Origin: Niveispirillum sp.
GTDB lineage: Bacteria; Pseudomonadota; Alphaproteobacteria; Azospirillales; Azospirillaceae
Direction of reading: 5' to 3'
Assembly: GCA_016463045.1 (NCBI GenBank)
Contig: JAEMSB010000079.1
Location: 1 to 11,699, forward strand
DNA: 11,699 bases
Shown here piece after piece: positions 1 to 6,140 of the stretch. Within the stretch, counting starts at the first letter, position 1; every line of letters begins with the position of its first letter. A program made the translations under genes and the position numbers. The notes under the pieces are model-generated. The model saw only the letters and a list, made by a program, of their open reading frames with translations, was not told the origin of the DNA and did not search any database.

Positions 1-252
1 CATCATATAGACCAGCACCGGCACCTTCCTGCCCATCTGAAATTCCAGATGGGCGGAAATTGCCGAGGCCACATCATCCGCCACCACCTGCCACTGACCC
101 GCCGATTGCAGCACGGGCTGCGGCTTCATGGGGATGGAAACCGCCATGGGCCGCGCGGAGCACCCCGCCAAACCCAGGCAAAGCGCCATGGCCATCACGG
201 AAGCAAGGCTTTTGGCGACAAGGCGGCGGCGGGGGGTGGCGGTGCGGTTCAT
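1..252 (-). CDS. Putative lipoprotein, N-terminal part (runs off the left edge)
   Basis: The frame is open from an ATG at 252 to the window edge, giving 84 residues with no stop. The N-terminus is a textbook lipoprotein signal: a basic n-region with several Arg, a hydrophobic stretch (about residues 13-28), then the lipobox L-A-G-C with the Cys at about residue 31. The mature part begins Ser-Ala-Arg and contains a V-A-D-D-V-A segment near residues 57-62. The residues after Cys do not include Asp at +2, so outer-membrane sorting is the default expectation. It lies 62 nt downstream of the PAS_5-like gene on the same strand and may be co-transcribed with it. I do not recognise the family; only about the first quarter to half may be visible. 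The lipoprotein call is strong, the function is unknown. Confidence 0.72.
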   Translation of the reverse strand, partial: MNRTATPRRRLVAKSLASVMAMALCLGLAGCSARPMAVSIPMKPQPVLQSAGQWQVVADDVASAISAHLEFQMGRKVPVLVYMM

Positions 253-271
253 GATGGTTCGTCCGGCTGAA

Positions 272-303
272 GCGGTGGCTTTGCCCAATAGAGAAGCAAC
301 CGC
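272..303. repeat. Imperfect inverted repeat between the PAS_5-like gene and the lipoprotein gene
   Basis: Positions 272-281 (GCGGTGGCTT) and 294-303 (AAGCAACCGC) are complementary at 9 of 10 positions around a 12-nt loop. It sits in the 62-nt spacer between two minus-strand genes. No T-run follows on the minus strand, so it is not a canonical terminator. It could act as a weak terminator or mRNA-stability hairpin, or be chance. Confidence 0.25.
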
Positions 304-314
304 CGTGCCAGGGG

Positions 315-800
315 CTAAATCTCCCGTGCCCGCGTGGCGCCCAGCACGCCCCAGAAGGCGCCATCCGGCCCGGCCACCGGCAAGGCCAGCGCCTCCACAT
401 CATGCAGGGCGCCATTGGACATCACCGATTGATCGGCTGTGAAACGGTGGGGTTGCTGTGCCGCCGTCACACTGGTCAGGACACGCAGGATGCGGCCAAA
501 CACCGGCTGACGGGTATATTCGTTGATATGACGGCCTGTCGGGTCAATGCCGTAATTGGCAACGGTCTGCCGACCGAAACCACGACCGATAAAGTCCGAC
601 GGGCCGCCACCCGGCACCCGTTCCAGCCACCAGAGATGATCTGCGGCCACGGCCTGTGCGGGGGGCAGCAGATCATCAATGCAGGGCAGGTTCTGCCCCG
701 GCAGTGTCGCCGCCAGCCAGGCATCGAACAGCAGGCGCAGGCAGGGATGGCGCAATGCCGCGCGATCCGCCACCGGCTCCAGGATGAAAGCATCACTCAT
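315..800 (-). CDS. PAS domain-containing protein, PAS_5 (DUF1457)-like
   Basis: This 161-residue soluble protein has no signal peptide or membrane segment. It shows the layout of the PAS_5 family found mainly in Rhodospirillales: an N-terminal helix (L-R-L-L-F-D-A-W-L), a middle segment with W-W-L-E-R-V-P and G-G-G-P-S-D-F, then D-P-T-G-R-H-I-N-E-Y followed by a helix and a C-terminal strand pair ending W-G-V-L-G-A. PAS domains usually bind a small ligand or mediate signalling contacts; no output domain is attached, so any effect would need a partner protein. The ATG at 800 is chosen over an in-frame start at 863 because the protein then begins M-S-D-A and a GGGAAG lies upstream. It follows phoU by 103 nt on the same strand. 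The ligand is unknown and the family call rests on recognised motifs only. Confidence 0.75.
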   Translation of the reverse strand: MSDAFILEPVADRAALRHPCLRLLFDAWLAATLPGQNLPCIDDLLPPAQAVAADHLWWLERVPGGGPSDFIGRGFGRQTVANYGIDPTGRHINEYTRQPVFGRILRVLTSVTAAQQPHRFTADQSVMSNGALHDVEALALPVAGPDGAFWGVLGATRAREI

Positions 801-859
801 TCGGCCACCGACTTCCCGATCGCGGCCCCAGCGCCAGGAATGAGATTGGGGCGCGACCC

Positions 860-883
860 CCACTTTGCCAAGTCGGCAAGTGG
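860..883. repeat. Bulged inverted repeat downstream of phoU
   Basis: Positions 860-869 (CCACTTTGCC) pair with 875-883 (GGCAAGTGG) with a single bulged T, around a 5-nt loop. It lies just past the phoU stop codon (904) and 60 nt before the start of the next gene. A T-tract is absent on the minus strand, so it could be a weak terminator of phoU or a protein-binding site for the downstream gene. Confidence 0.3.
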
Positions 884-903
884 TCTAGGCGTGAAGTCTG
901 GTG

Positions 904-1635
904 TCAGCCCGGCATCACCGTCATCTCGGCGGTGCCATCGCCCTTGGGCCGGTCCGGGTCAAGGGGCTGACCCTGTACGCGAAAGCACAGCGTCTCCGCG
1001 ATATTGGTGGCGTGATCGCCGATACGTTCCAGGTTCTTGGCCGCGAACAGCAGATGGGTGCAGGCCGTGATGCGGGCCGGGCTTTCCATCATGTAGGTCA
1101 GCAGCTCACGGAACAGCGACGTATAGGCGCGATCCACCTCCTCATCCCGTTTGCGGACGGCAAGCGCGGTGTCGGCGTCATCCTCGTCATAGGCCTTCAT
1201 GACAGCGGCCAGCATATCAGCCACGGCGCGACCGATGGGCAACATGGAACGGGCCAGCGAGACCTCCGGCTGGGCTTGGAGCACGAAGGAGCGCTTAGCA
1301 ACATTGGCCGCGAAATCGCCGATTCGCTCCAGATTGTTGGCGACCCGCAGGGCCCCGATGACGTCGCGTAGGTCATTGGCCTTTGGGCTGCGCAGGGCCA
1401 GCAGACGAACGGTCTGCGCCTCCACCTTGCGCTCCAACTCGTCCAACTCTGCGTCCTTGGCCATGACCTGGCTGGCAAGATCGGTATCGCGGTCGGTCAT
1501 GGCCGCCACGGCATCTGTGATCTGCTTTTCCGCCAACACACCCATCTGCCGCACCAGACCGTGCAGGATGTCGAGCTGTTCGTCAAAGGCGGACACGATG
1601 TGCCGGGTGGGGATGGTGCTGGTTTTTCCGTCCAC
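904..1635 (-). CDS. phoU: Phosphate signalling regulator PhoU
   Basis: PhoU is a cytoplasmic/peripheral protein that links the Pst phosphate importer to the PhoR-PhoB two-component system and keeps the Pho regulon off in phosphate excess. The two tandem three-helix PhoU repeats are clear: each carries the metal-binding N-L-E-R-I-G-D motif, at residues 101-107 and 201-207, exactly 100 residues apart. No ATG lies near the conserved N-terminus (R-H-I-V-S-A-F-D-E-Q). I choose the GTG at 1635, which has GGAG 8 nt upstream and gives 243 residues, close to the family's usual length; a longer TTG start at 1716 is possible but adds an unlikely leader. A short Pro/Gly-rich tail follows the second repeat. 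No pstSCAB, phoB or phoR gene is beside it here, which is unusual. Function confidence is high, start confidence moderate. Confidence 0.93.
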   Translation of the reverse strand: MDGKTSTIPTRHIVSAFDEQLDILHGLVRQMGVLAEKQITDAVAAMTDRDTDLASQVMAKDAELDELERKVEAQTVRLLALRSPKANDLRDVIGALRVANNLERIGDFAANVAKRSFVLQAQPEVSLARSMLPIGRAVADMLAAVMKAYDEDDADTALAVRKRDEEVDRAYTSLFRELLTYMMESPARITACTHLLFAAKNLERIGDHATNIAETLCFRVQGQPLDPDRPKGDGTAEMTVMPG

Positions 1636-1753
1636 GGGACTGGCTCCGGCAATGGCGATTGCATGAATTGTCAAGAAACCATCTAACACAAATGGCCGCT
1701 CCTGTGGCACGTTCAAGAAAAGTTCATCTTTCGCTCAATGGTCACCGCCCATC
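1636..1753. promoter_or_regulatory. Divergent intergenic region, phoU / pentapeptide-repeat gene
   Basis: This 118-bp spacer is visibly more AT-rich than its neighbours and must hold promoters for both directions unless phoU is read from further upstream. On the plus strand a weak pair TTGCAT (1659-1664) and TCTAAC (1682-1687) with 17-bp spacing is possible. On the minus strand a perfect TTGACA (1674-1669) exists but has no convincing -10 partner. No recognisable Pho box was seen. Confidence 0.3.
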
Positions 1754-3061
1754 ATGACACCCCATGAACTGCTCGCCGTTGTCGATAAGCATGAACGCTG
1801 GCTGAAACGGCTGACGGGTGGTGCCCGCGCAATGCTGGCGCTGGCCGACCTGCAGGGTCACAATTTCTCCGGCGCGAATTTGCAGAATTCCAAGCTATCG
1901 GGCGCCAACCTGTCGGATTGCGACTTCACGGCGGCCAACCTGACGGCAGCCGACCTGTTCGCGGCGCGCCTGACGCGGGCCATCTTGGTGAACACCAACC
2001 TGACCAATGCCGACCTGCGCGGCGCCCATCTGCGCGGTGCGCGGTTGAAATGCGCCATCCTGCGCGGGGCCGACCTGCGCGGCGGGGCGCTGCTGGACCG
2101 GCGCGCGCCGGGCAGCGTCAAGATGGAACCGTCGGACCTGCGCGGTGCCGACATGGATGACGCCACGCTGTCGAACGCCAATCTGGCGGGCGCCGACCTG
2201 TCGGAATGTTCGCTGGTGGGGGCCGATTGTTCGGGCGCGCAGATGGCCGGCTGCAACATGGCGCGGTCGGTGATGAAAAGTGCGAACTTCGCCGGCTGCG
2301 ACATGCGCGGCGTCAATCTGAACAGCGCCAATCTGATGGGCGCGAAGCTGCGTGACGTCAACCTGTCGGGCGCTGTCCTGTCGGGGGCTAACCTGCGCAA
2401 TGCCGATTTGCAGGGGGCGAACCTGGAAGGTGTCGACCTGTCCAATGTCGACATGCTGGGCGCCAATTTCAGCCGGTCCGCCGAAACCTTCTCCGGCACC
2501 ATCCAGCGCATCCTGATCCAGCATCAGGCCTGGATCACCAGCAATGGCGACAAGGGGGAACGCGCCGACCTGGAAGGCCAAGACCTGTCGCATATCGATC
2601 TGATTGGGGCCAATCTGGGCGGGGCCAACCTGAAAGGCGTCAATTTCTCGGGCGCCAAGCTGCGCGACTGTCTGTTTGTGATGGCCGATCTGGCGGGGGC
2701 GGCGCTGAATTTCGCTGACCTGACGGGGGCGACCCTGGACGGCGCCAATCTGCGCGGCGGCAATCTGTCGGGCGCCAAGCTGGACAATGCCAAGATCGGA
2801 TCTGTGGAAATTAAGGGGCCGAACGGCCGTGGCACGGGCCGCAAATGGCCCGCCAACCTGTCCAACACCACGATCGTCCAGGCCAGCCTGACCCGCGCCT
2901 CCATGCGCGGCGTCAACCTGTCGGGGGCCGACCTGCGCGGCTCGGACCTGTCGGGGGCAAACCTGCTGGAAGCCAATATCCGGGGCGCCAATCTGGCCGA
3001 CACCATCACCACGGGGACCACCATGCCGGCCCCCGATGATGATGACGATGATTTCAGCTAG
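1754..3061 (+). CDS. Pentapeptide-repeat protein with two header-plus-solenoid modules
   Basis: The 435-residue protein is built almost entirely of A(D/N)LXX pentapeptide repeats, which fold into a right-handed quadrilateral beta-helix. Repeats cover about residues 30-115, 127-247, 270-347 and 371-416, with loops at 111-126 and 348-370. An N-terminal non-repeat header (residues 4-34, with H-E-R-W and A-D-L-Q-G) is echoed at residues 252-275 (Q-H-Q-A-W, then G-E-R-A-D-L-E-G), so the protein looks like two modules joined head to tail. It ends in an acidic tail with six consecutive Asp. There is no signal peptide or membrane segment. Members of this superfamily include DNA-mimic gyrase protectors and effectors, but most are uncharacterised; I assign no function. 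No good ribosome site precedes the ATG at 1754. It is transcribed away from phoU and converges on the HAD gene. Confidence 0.92.
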   Translation: MTPHELLAVVDKHERWLKRLTGGARAMLALADLQGHNFSGANLQNSKLSGANLSDCDFTAANLTAADLFAARLTRAILVNTNLTNADLRGAHLRGARLKCAILRGADLRGGALLDRRAPGSVKMEPSDLRGADMDDATLSNANLAGADLSECSLVGADCSGAQMAGCNMARSVMKSANFAGCDMRGVNLNSANLMGAKLRDVNLSGAVLSGANLRNADLQGANLEGVDLSNVDMLGANFSRSAETFSGTIQRILIQHQAWITSNGDKGERADLEGQDLSHIDLIGANLGGANLKGVNFSGAKLRDCLFVMADLAGAALNFADLTGATLDGANLRGGNLSGAKLDNAKIGSVEIKGPNGRGTGRKWPANLSNTTIVQASLTRASMRGVNLSGADLRGSDLSGANLLEANIRGANLADTITTGTTMPAPDDDDDDFS

Positions 3062-3123
3062 AGCCGTTCATTTTCCTCAAGCGCCGGCGCGGCATCCGGT
3101 CAACCGAAAACCGCTCTCATCAG

Positions 3124-4002
3124 TCAGGCCCAGCGCAGACCGGCGGCAGCCCAGGTCGGGCAGTGGGGGCTGGCCTCGATCAGCTTTGACAGCATGTCCG
3201 GGCCGGGTAGCGTGCCCAGCGGTGCGCTCAGTTCCTCGCGATGGATACCGCCCGTGATGAACAGGCTGTCGATGCCGGCGGCATTCGCGCCCGCCACATC
3301 GGTGCGCAGACTGTCTCCCACGGCCAGGATGCGGCCCGGTGCTATGCCGCCCAGCAGGTCGAAGCAGCGGCGATAGACGGGGGCGTGCGGCTTGCCGTGA
3401 TAACGGACATCGCCGCCGATTTCCGCATAATGACGGGCCAGCTCGCCGGCGCAGATCACCAGTTCCTGATCGATCACCACCACCAGATCGGGATTGGCGC
3501 ACAGCATGGGCAGCCCCCGGTCCAGACAGCGGCGCAGGATCGGATCGTAATCGGCCAGCGTCTCCTCATAAGCGTCGATGCCGGTATTGATGACGAAATC
3601 CGCCTGTTCGGGGCTGTCGACCCGTACACGGTCCGTCAGGCTGTCATAGACGTCATTGTCGCGCGGCGGGCCGATATGGAACAGCTTCGGCCCCAGGGCG
3701 GCATGCCAATCATCGCTGCGGTCGCGCAACGCCTCGAAACTGGCCTCACCGGACGTGTAGAGCGCGTCATACAGGTCGGGCGTCACCCCCATGGCCGTCA
3801 GCTTGGCCTCCGCGGCGGCAATGCGGCGGGGGGCATTGGACAGAAGACAGACGCGCTTGCCCAGCCGTTTCAAGGTGGACAGACACTCCACCACACCCGG
3901 ATAGGGCCGCACGCCGTCATGCACCACGCCCCACAGGTCCAAGATGAAACCGTCATAACGGTCGGCGACGGCCTCCAGGCCATTGATCATCGGGATGGAC
4001 AT
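3124..4002 (-). CDS. HAD superfamily class IIA hydrolase (TIGR01459-like)
   Basis: This 292-residue cytoplasmic protein is related to NagD/pyridoxal-phosphatase-type HAD proteins with a class IIA cap. Motif I is F-I-L-D-L-W-G-V-V-H-D-G with the nucleophile D22; motif II is L-L-S-N (S55); motif III Lys is K204 in Y-H-G-K-P; motif IV is G-D-S-L-R-T-D (residues 229-235). The cap lies roughly between residues 85 and 195. The residue two after the nucleophile, normally Asp and the general acid/base, is Trp24; to my knowledge this D-x-W-G form is typical of the TIGR01459 subfamily rather than a local mutation. The substrate is unknown, probably a small phosphorylated metabolite if active. The ATG at 4002 is chosen because AAGG lies just upstream and the family N-terminus begins here; in-frame sequence up to 4098 looks non-coding. 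It lies 124 nt downstream of the unknown coiled-coil gene on the same strand. Confidence 0.88.
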   Translation of the reverse strand: MSIPMINGLEAVADRYDGFILDLWGVVHDGVRPYPGVVECLSTLKRLGKRVCLLSNAPRRIAAAEAKLTAMGVTPDLYDALYTSGEASFEALRDRSDDWHAALGPKLFHIGPPRDNDVYDSLTDRVRVDSPEQADFVINTGIDAYEETLADYDPILRRCLDRGLPMLCANPDLVVVIDQELVICAGELARHYAEIGGDVRYHGKPHAPVYRRCFDLLGGIAPGRILAVGDSLRTDVAGANAAGIDSLFITGGIHREELSAPLGTLPGPDMLSKLIEASPHCPTWAAAGLRWA

Positions 4003-4005
4003 GGG

Positions 4006-4044
4006 ACCTTGCCTTGCCGTGTCGATAGTTGCGGTGGGCAAGGT
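4006..4044 (-). promoter_or_regulatory. Possible hairpin masking the HAD gene ribosome-binding site
   Basis: On the minus strand ACCTTGCC (4044-4037) is perfectly complementary to GGCAAGGT (4013-4006), which contains the AAGG ribosome site and ends 3 nt before the start codon at 4002. The loop is 23 nt. If it forms in mRNA it would hide the ribosome site; the short stem and repeated GGCAAGG units make chance a real alternative. Confidence 0.25.
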
Positions 4045-4126
4045 GGCGGCGGCGTGGCGCCAGGGCAAGGCTGGGCAGGGCATGGCAGCCGTGCCCAAGG
4101 GGGGAAAACCGGGCTCGCAACCAGGA

Positions 4127-5095
4127 TCAGGGGGCGCGGCGGGCCGCCAGACGCCAGTGCTTGGCCTGGGAATAGTTGCGGGCCAGGAACTGGTACGTCT
4201 TCTTCAGCACGGCCTCGAACGCCTGGCTTTTCTCGGTGGTGGTGCTTTCCCAATCCTCCAGCACCTCGTCCCACGGCAGTAGCGTCTGGTGCAAGTCGTC
4301 GCGCATTTCGCGAATATAGGTGATGTTCTTGTCGAACTTGGCCAGCATCGACAGGATTTCGCCGGTCTGGGCGTCCACCTGGGCGAATCGCTGCTCCAGA
4401 TCGGTGATCGGCGGCAGCGACAGCGTCTGCATCCGCACGATCTCTTCCTTCAGATTGCGCTCGTTCTTATAGATGCGGTGCGCATCCTCCAGTCCGACAC
4501 GGACCTTGCCCAGCTTGGCCGCCCGCTCCCGCAGCGCCTCGATATATGACAGTTCCTTGGCCAGGGCGTCGATACGGGTCTCCACCTGCTCCTCGGCATT
4601 GCCGGTGAGGGAGAGCTTGTTGGCGATCATCTTGAACGCCTCGCGCACGCGGGCCTTGGTGCTAGGGTCTTCCAACACCTGTTCCAACTGCTCGGGGCTG
4701 GAGACAACGGTTTCACCGCCAGTCAGCCAGGTGACCATCTGTATGGTCAATCTGCCCTTGGCGATGAGGAAATGGCGGTCATCGACACGCCAGGAGGCGG
4801 AACCATCGATCAGTTCATTGGGGATCGTGTCGCCGGGACGGATTTCACGGACATATTTCAGTCCCTTGGCGACCATGTCGATCAGCTGCCCGTCGAAGCT
4901 TTTCGGGTCGATCTTGAATTCGTTGCAGATCTTGTCCAGCGCCACCTCGGCCTGGACCTTGCCCAGCATGAAGCGCATCACCGGCTCTTCGGCGGATTTG
5001 GACCAGACGAAGCGGCAGCCATCAACCGTGAACACCTTGTGCTCGAACAGGAAATGCGTACTGCGATTCGGGCTGGGCTGGATGCCTTGGCTCAT
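4127..5095 (-). CDS. Hypothetical protein, probable coiled-coil C-terminal half
   Basis: I do not recognise this 322-residue protein. It has no signal peptide and no membrane segment, so it should be cytoplasmic. The N-terminal third (about residues 12-110) is mixed, with a strand-like stretch F-L-F-E-H-K-V-F-T-V-D-G-C-R-F-V-W. Residues about 140-300 are highly charged and helical with heptad-like spacing of Leu/Ile, consistent with coiled coil or a helical bundle. It ends in a basic tail rich in Arg. The start at 5095 (M-S-Q-G) has GGAAA upstream; an in-frame ATG at 5158 would put coding sequence into the inverted repeat at 5143-5219 and is less likely. Codon use matches its neighbours. It is divergent from the ABC operon and upstream of the HAD gene, with which it may be co-transcribed, but neither neighbour suggests a role. 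Confidence 0.8.
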   Translation of the reverse strand: MSQGIQPSPNRSTHFLFEHKVFTVDGCRFVWSKSAEEPVMRFMLGKVQAEVALDKICNEFKIDPKSFDGQLIDMVAKGLKYVREIRPGDTIPNELIDGSASWRVDDRHFLIAKGRLTIQMVTWLTGGETVVSSPEQLEQVLEDPSTKARVREAFKMIANKLSLTGNAEEQVETRIDALAKELSYIEALRERAAKLGKVRVGLEDAHRIYKNERNLKEEIVRMQTLSLPPITDLEQRFAQVDAQTGEILSMLAKFDKNITYIREMRDDLHQTLLPWDEVLEDWESTTTEKSQAFEAVLKKTYQFLARNYSQAKHWRLAARRAP

Positions 5096-5142
5096 GTGAG
5101 GGTCGTTTCCGGTCAGACTGCGCACTTGCTGTGCAACAGATA

Positions 5143-5219
5143 GCATGGCCGCGATCATGCAGCCGCGCCCAAATCCAAGCCTGTGCCGAAACCCAGGATT
5201 TCCCCTTTCGCGGCCATGC
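5143..5219. repeat. Nested inverted repeats in the divergent spacer before the ABC operon
   Basis: GCATGGCCGCGA at 5143-5154 is perfectly complementary to TCGCGGCCATGC at 5208-5219, a 12-bp stem around 53 nt. Inside it AAATCC (5171-5176) is complementary to GGATTT (5196-5201). The whole structure is centred almost exactly between the start of the unknown gene at 5095 and the ABC ATPase start at 5266. A structured leader RNA or a looping operator for the two divergent units is possible; I recognise no known riboswitch. Confidence 0.5.
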
Positions 5220-5241
5220 CTTGGCGGGGTAGCTTGGCACG

Positions 5242-5254
5242 AATTCCTTGAATT
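5242..5254. promoter_or_regulatory. Short dyad AATTC-CTT-GAATT upstream of the ABC operon
   Basis: A perfect 5-bp inverted repeat with a 3-bp spacer lies 11 bp before the ATPase start at 5266, in a locally AT-rich patch. A TTGGCA (from 5234) with CTTAAT 18 bp further on could form a weak promoter overlapping it, which would leave almost no leader. It is a candidate operator only. Confidence 0.25.
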
Positions 5255-5265
5255 GCCCTTAATGG

Positions 5266-6066
5266 ATGCCGATGTCGTCTGCCCCCATCGTTTCCGGTCC
5301 GGTCCCCGCCGTCGAGGTGGAGGCGCTGCACAAGCGCTTCGGCGACAATGAGGTGCTGAAGGGTGTGTCGCTGAACGCCGCTGAGGGCGAGGTGGTAGCC
5401 TTGATCGGGTCGTCCGGGTCAGGCAAAAGCACGCTGCTGCGCTGCATCAACCTGCTGGAAATCCCCGATGAGGGGGTGGTGCGTATCGGCGGCGAACAGA
5501 TCGCCATGAAGCAGGGCCGCCACGGCAACCAGCCCGCCGATGCACGGCAGGTGGAACGAATCCGGCAGCGCTGCGGCATGGTGTTCCAGAGTTTCAATCT
5601 CTGGACCCATATGACCGTGCTGGAAAACATCATCGAGGCGCCGGTCCATGTGCTGAAACAGCCCAAGGATCAGGCCATCGCCAAGGCAGAGGCGCTGCTG
5701 GCCAAGGTCGGCCTGTCGGCCAAGCGCGATGCCTATCCGTCGCAGATGTCGGGCGGGCAGCAGCAGCGCGCGGCCATCGCCCGCATGCTGGCCATGGAAC
5801 CCAAGGTGATGCTGTTCGATGAACCGACCAGCGCCCTTGACCCCGAACTGGTGGGCGAGGTGTTGAAGGTCATCCGCGATCTGGCGACCGAGGGGGCGAC
5901 GATGCTGATCGTCACCCACGAAATGGCCTTTGCGCGCGAGGTATCGCACAAGGTCGTCTTCCTGCATCAAGGCCGCATCGAAGAGCAGGGGACACCAGCG
6001 GAAGTGTTCGGCAACCCGTCGTCGGAACGGTGCCGCCAGTTCCTGTCCCGTGAGGGACAGCGGTAA
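5266..6066 (+). CDS. Polar amino-acid ABC transporter, ATP-binding protein (HisP/GlnQ family)
   Basis: This 266-residue ATPase powers the importer encoded by the rest of the operon. All nucleotide-binding elements are intact: Walker A G-S-S-G-S-G-K-S (residues 48-55), Q-loop Q108 in V-F-Q-S-F-N-L-W, signature M-S-G-G-Q-Q-Q-R (161-168), Walker B V-M-L-F-D-E-P (181-187) with T-S-A-L-D, and the H-loop H218 in V-T-H-E-M. The R-C-I-N-L-L-E and F-N-L-W-T-H-M segments and an extra stretch at residues 80-95 (K-Q-G-R-H-G-N) are typical of the HisP branch, which serves histidine/lysine/arginine-type uptake. No good ribosome site exists: ATG 5266 and ATG 5272 are both in frame and cannot be separated. 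It is the first gene of the operon, 74 nt before the binding-protein gene. Substrate specificity cannot be set from this protein alone. Confidence 0.94.
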   Translation: MPMSSAPIVSGPVPAVEVEALHKRFGDNEVLKGVSLNAAEGEVVALIGSSGSGKSTLLRCINLLEIPDEGVVRIGGEQIAMKQGRHGNQPADARQVERIRQRCGMVFQSFNLWTHMTVLENIIEAPVHVLKQPKDQAIAKAEALLAKVGLSAKRDAYPSQMSGGQQQRAAIARMLAMEPKVMLFDEPTSALDPELVGEVLKVIRDLATEGATMLIVTHEMAFAREVSHKVVFLHQGRIEEQGTPAEVFGNPSSERCRQFLSREGQR

Positions 6067-6094
6067 GTAACAGGCAATCCATTGACCGTATCGA

Positions 6095-6109
6095 GCCGGG
6101 ACACCCGGC
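6095..6109 (+). repeat. Short GC hairpin between ATPase and binding-protein genes
   Basis: GCCGGG (6095-6100) and CCCGGC (6104-6109) form a perfect 6-bp stem with a 3-nt loop in the 74-nt gap ahead of the solute-binding gene. No T-run follows, so it is not a terminator. Hairpins at this position can help keep the downstream binding-protein message stable; here that is inference only. Confidence 0.3.
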
Positions 6110-6140
6110 CATGGTCCGCGTATCTGGGGGAGTTGAAGGT

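Noticed and set aside
1669..1674. Perfect TTGACA on the minus strand upstream of phoU
   Set aside because: At 17-bp spacing the -10 position reads TGCCGG, and no better -10 lies within one base either way.
1858..2593. Long open frames antisense to the pentapeptide gene
   Set aside because: They are mirror images of repetitive high-GC coding sequence, with biased low-complexity products and no ribosome site.
1850..3000. Regular 15-bp near-repeats that might look like a tandem or CRISPR-like array
   Set aside because: They are the codons of the pentapeptide repeats in a continuous reading frame, with no spacers.
3081..3090. Palindrome GCGCCGGCGC between the pentapeptide and HAD genes as a terminator
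   Set aside because: It has no loop and no T-run on either strand, so it does not meet terminator criteria; no clear terminator was found in this 62-nt convergent gap.
3241..4323. 360-codon plus-strand frame over the HAD gene
   Set aside because: It spans two minus-strand genes and their spacer, and its product shows no family features, while the minus-strand HAD motifs are unmistakable.
5234..5255. Sigma-54-like -24 element TTGGCACGA before the ABC operon
   Set aside because: The -12 element is misplaced: TTGAA follows six instead of four bases after TGGCACG and lacks the GC dinucleotide. Sigma-54 spacing is strict.
6082..6110. TTGACC as an internal promoter for the binding-protein gene
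   Set aside because: The expected -10 region is GC-rich (CCGGCC) and overlaps the small hairpin; nothing resembles TATAAT.
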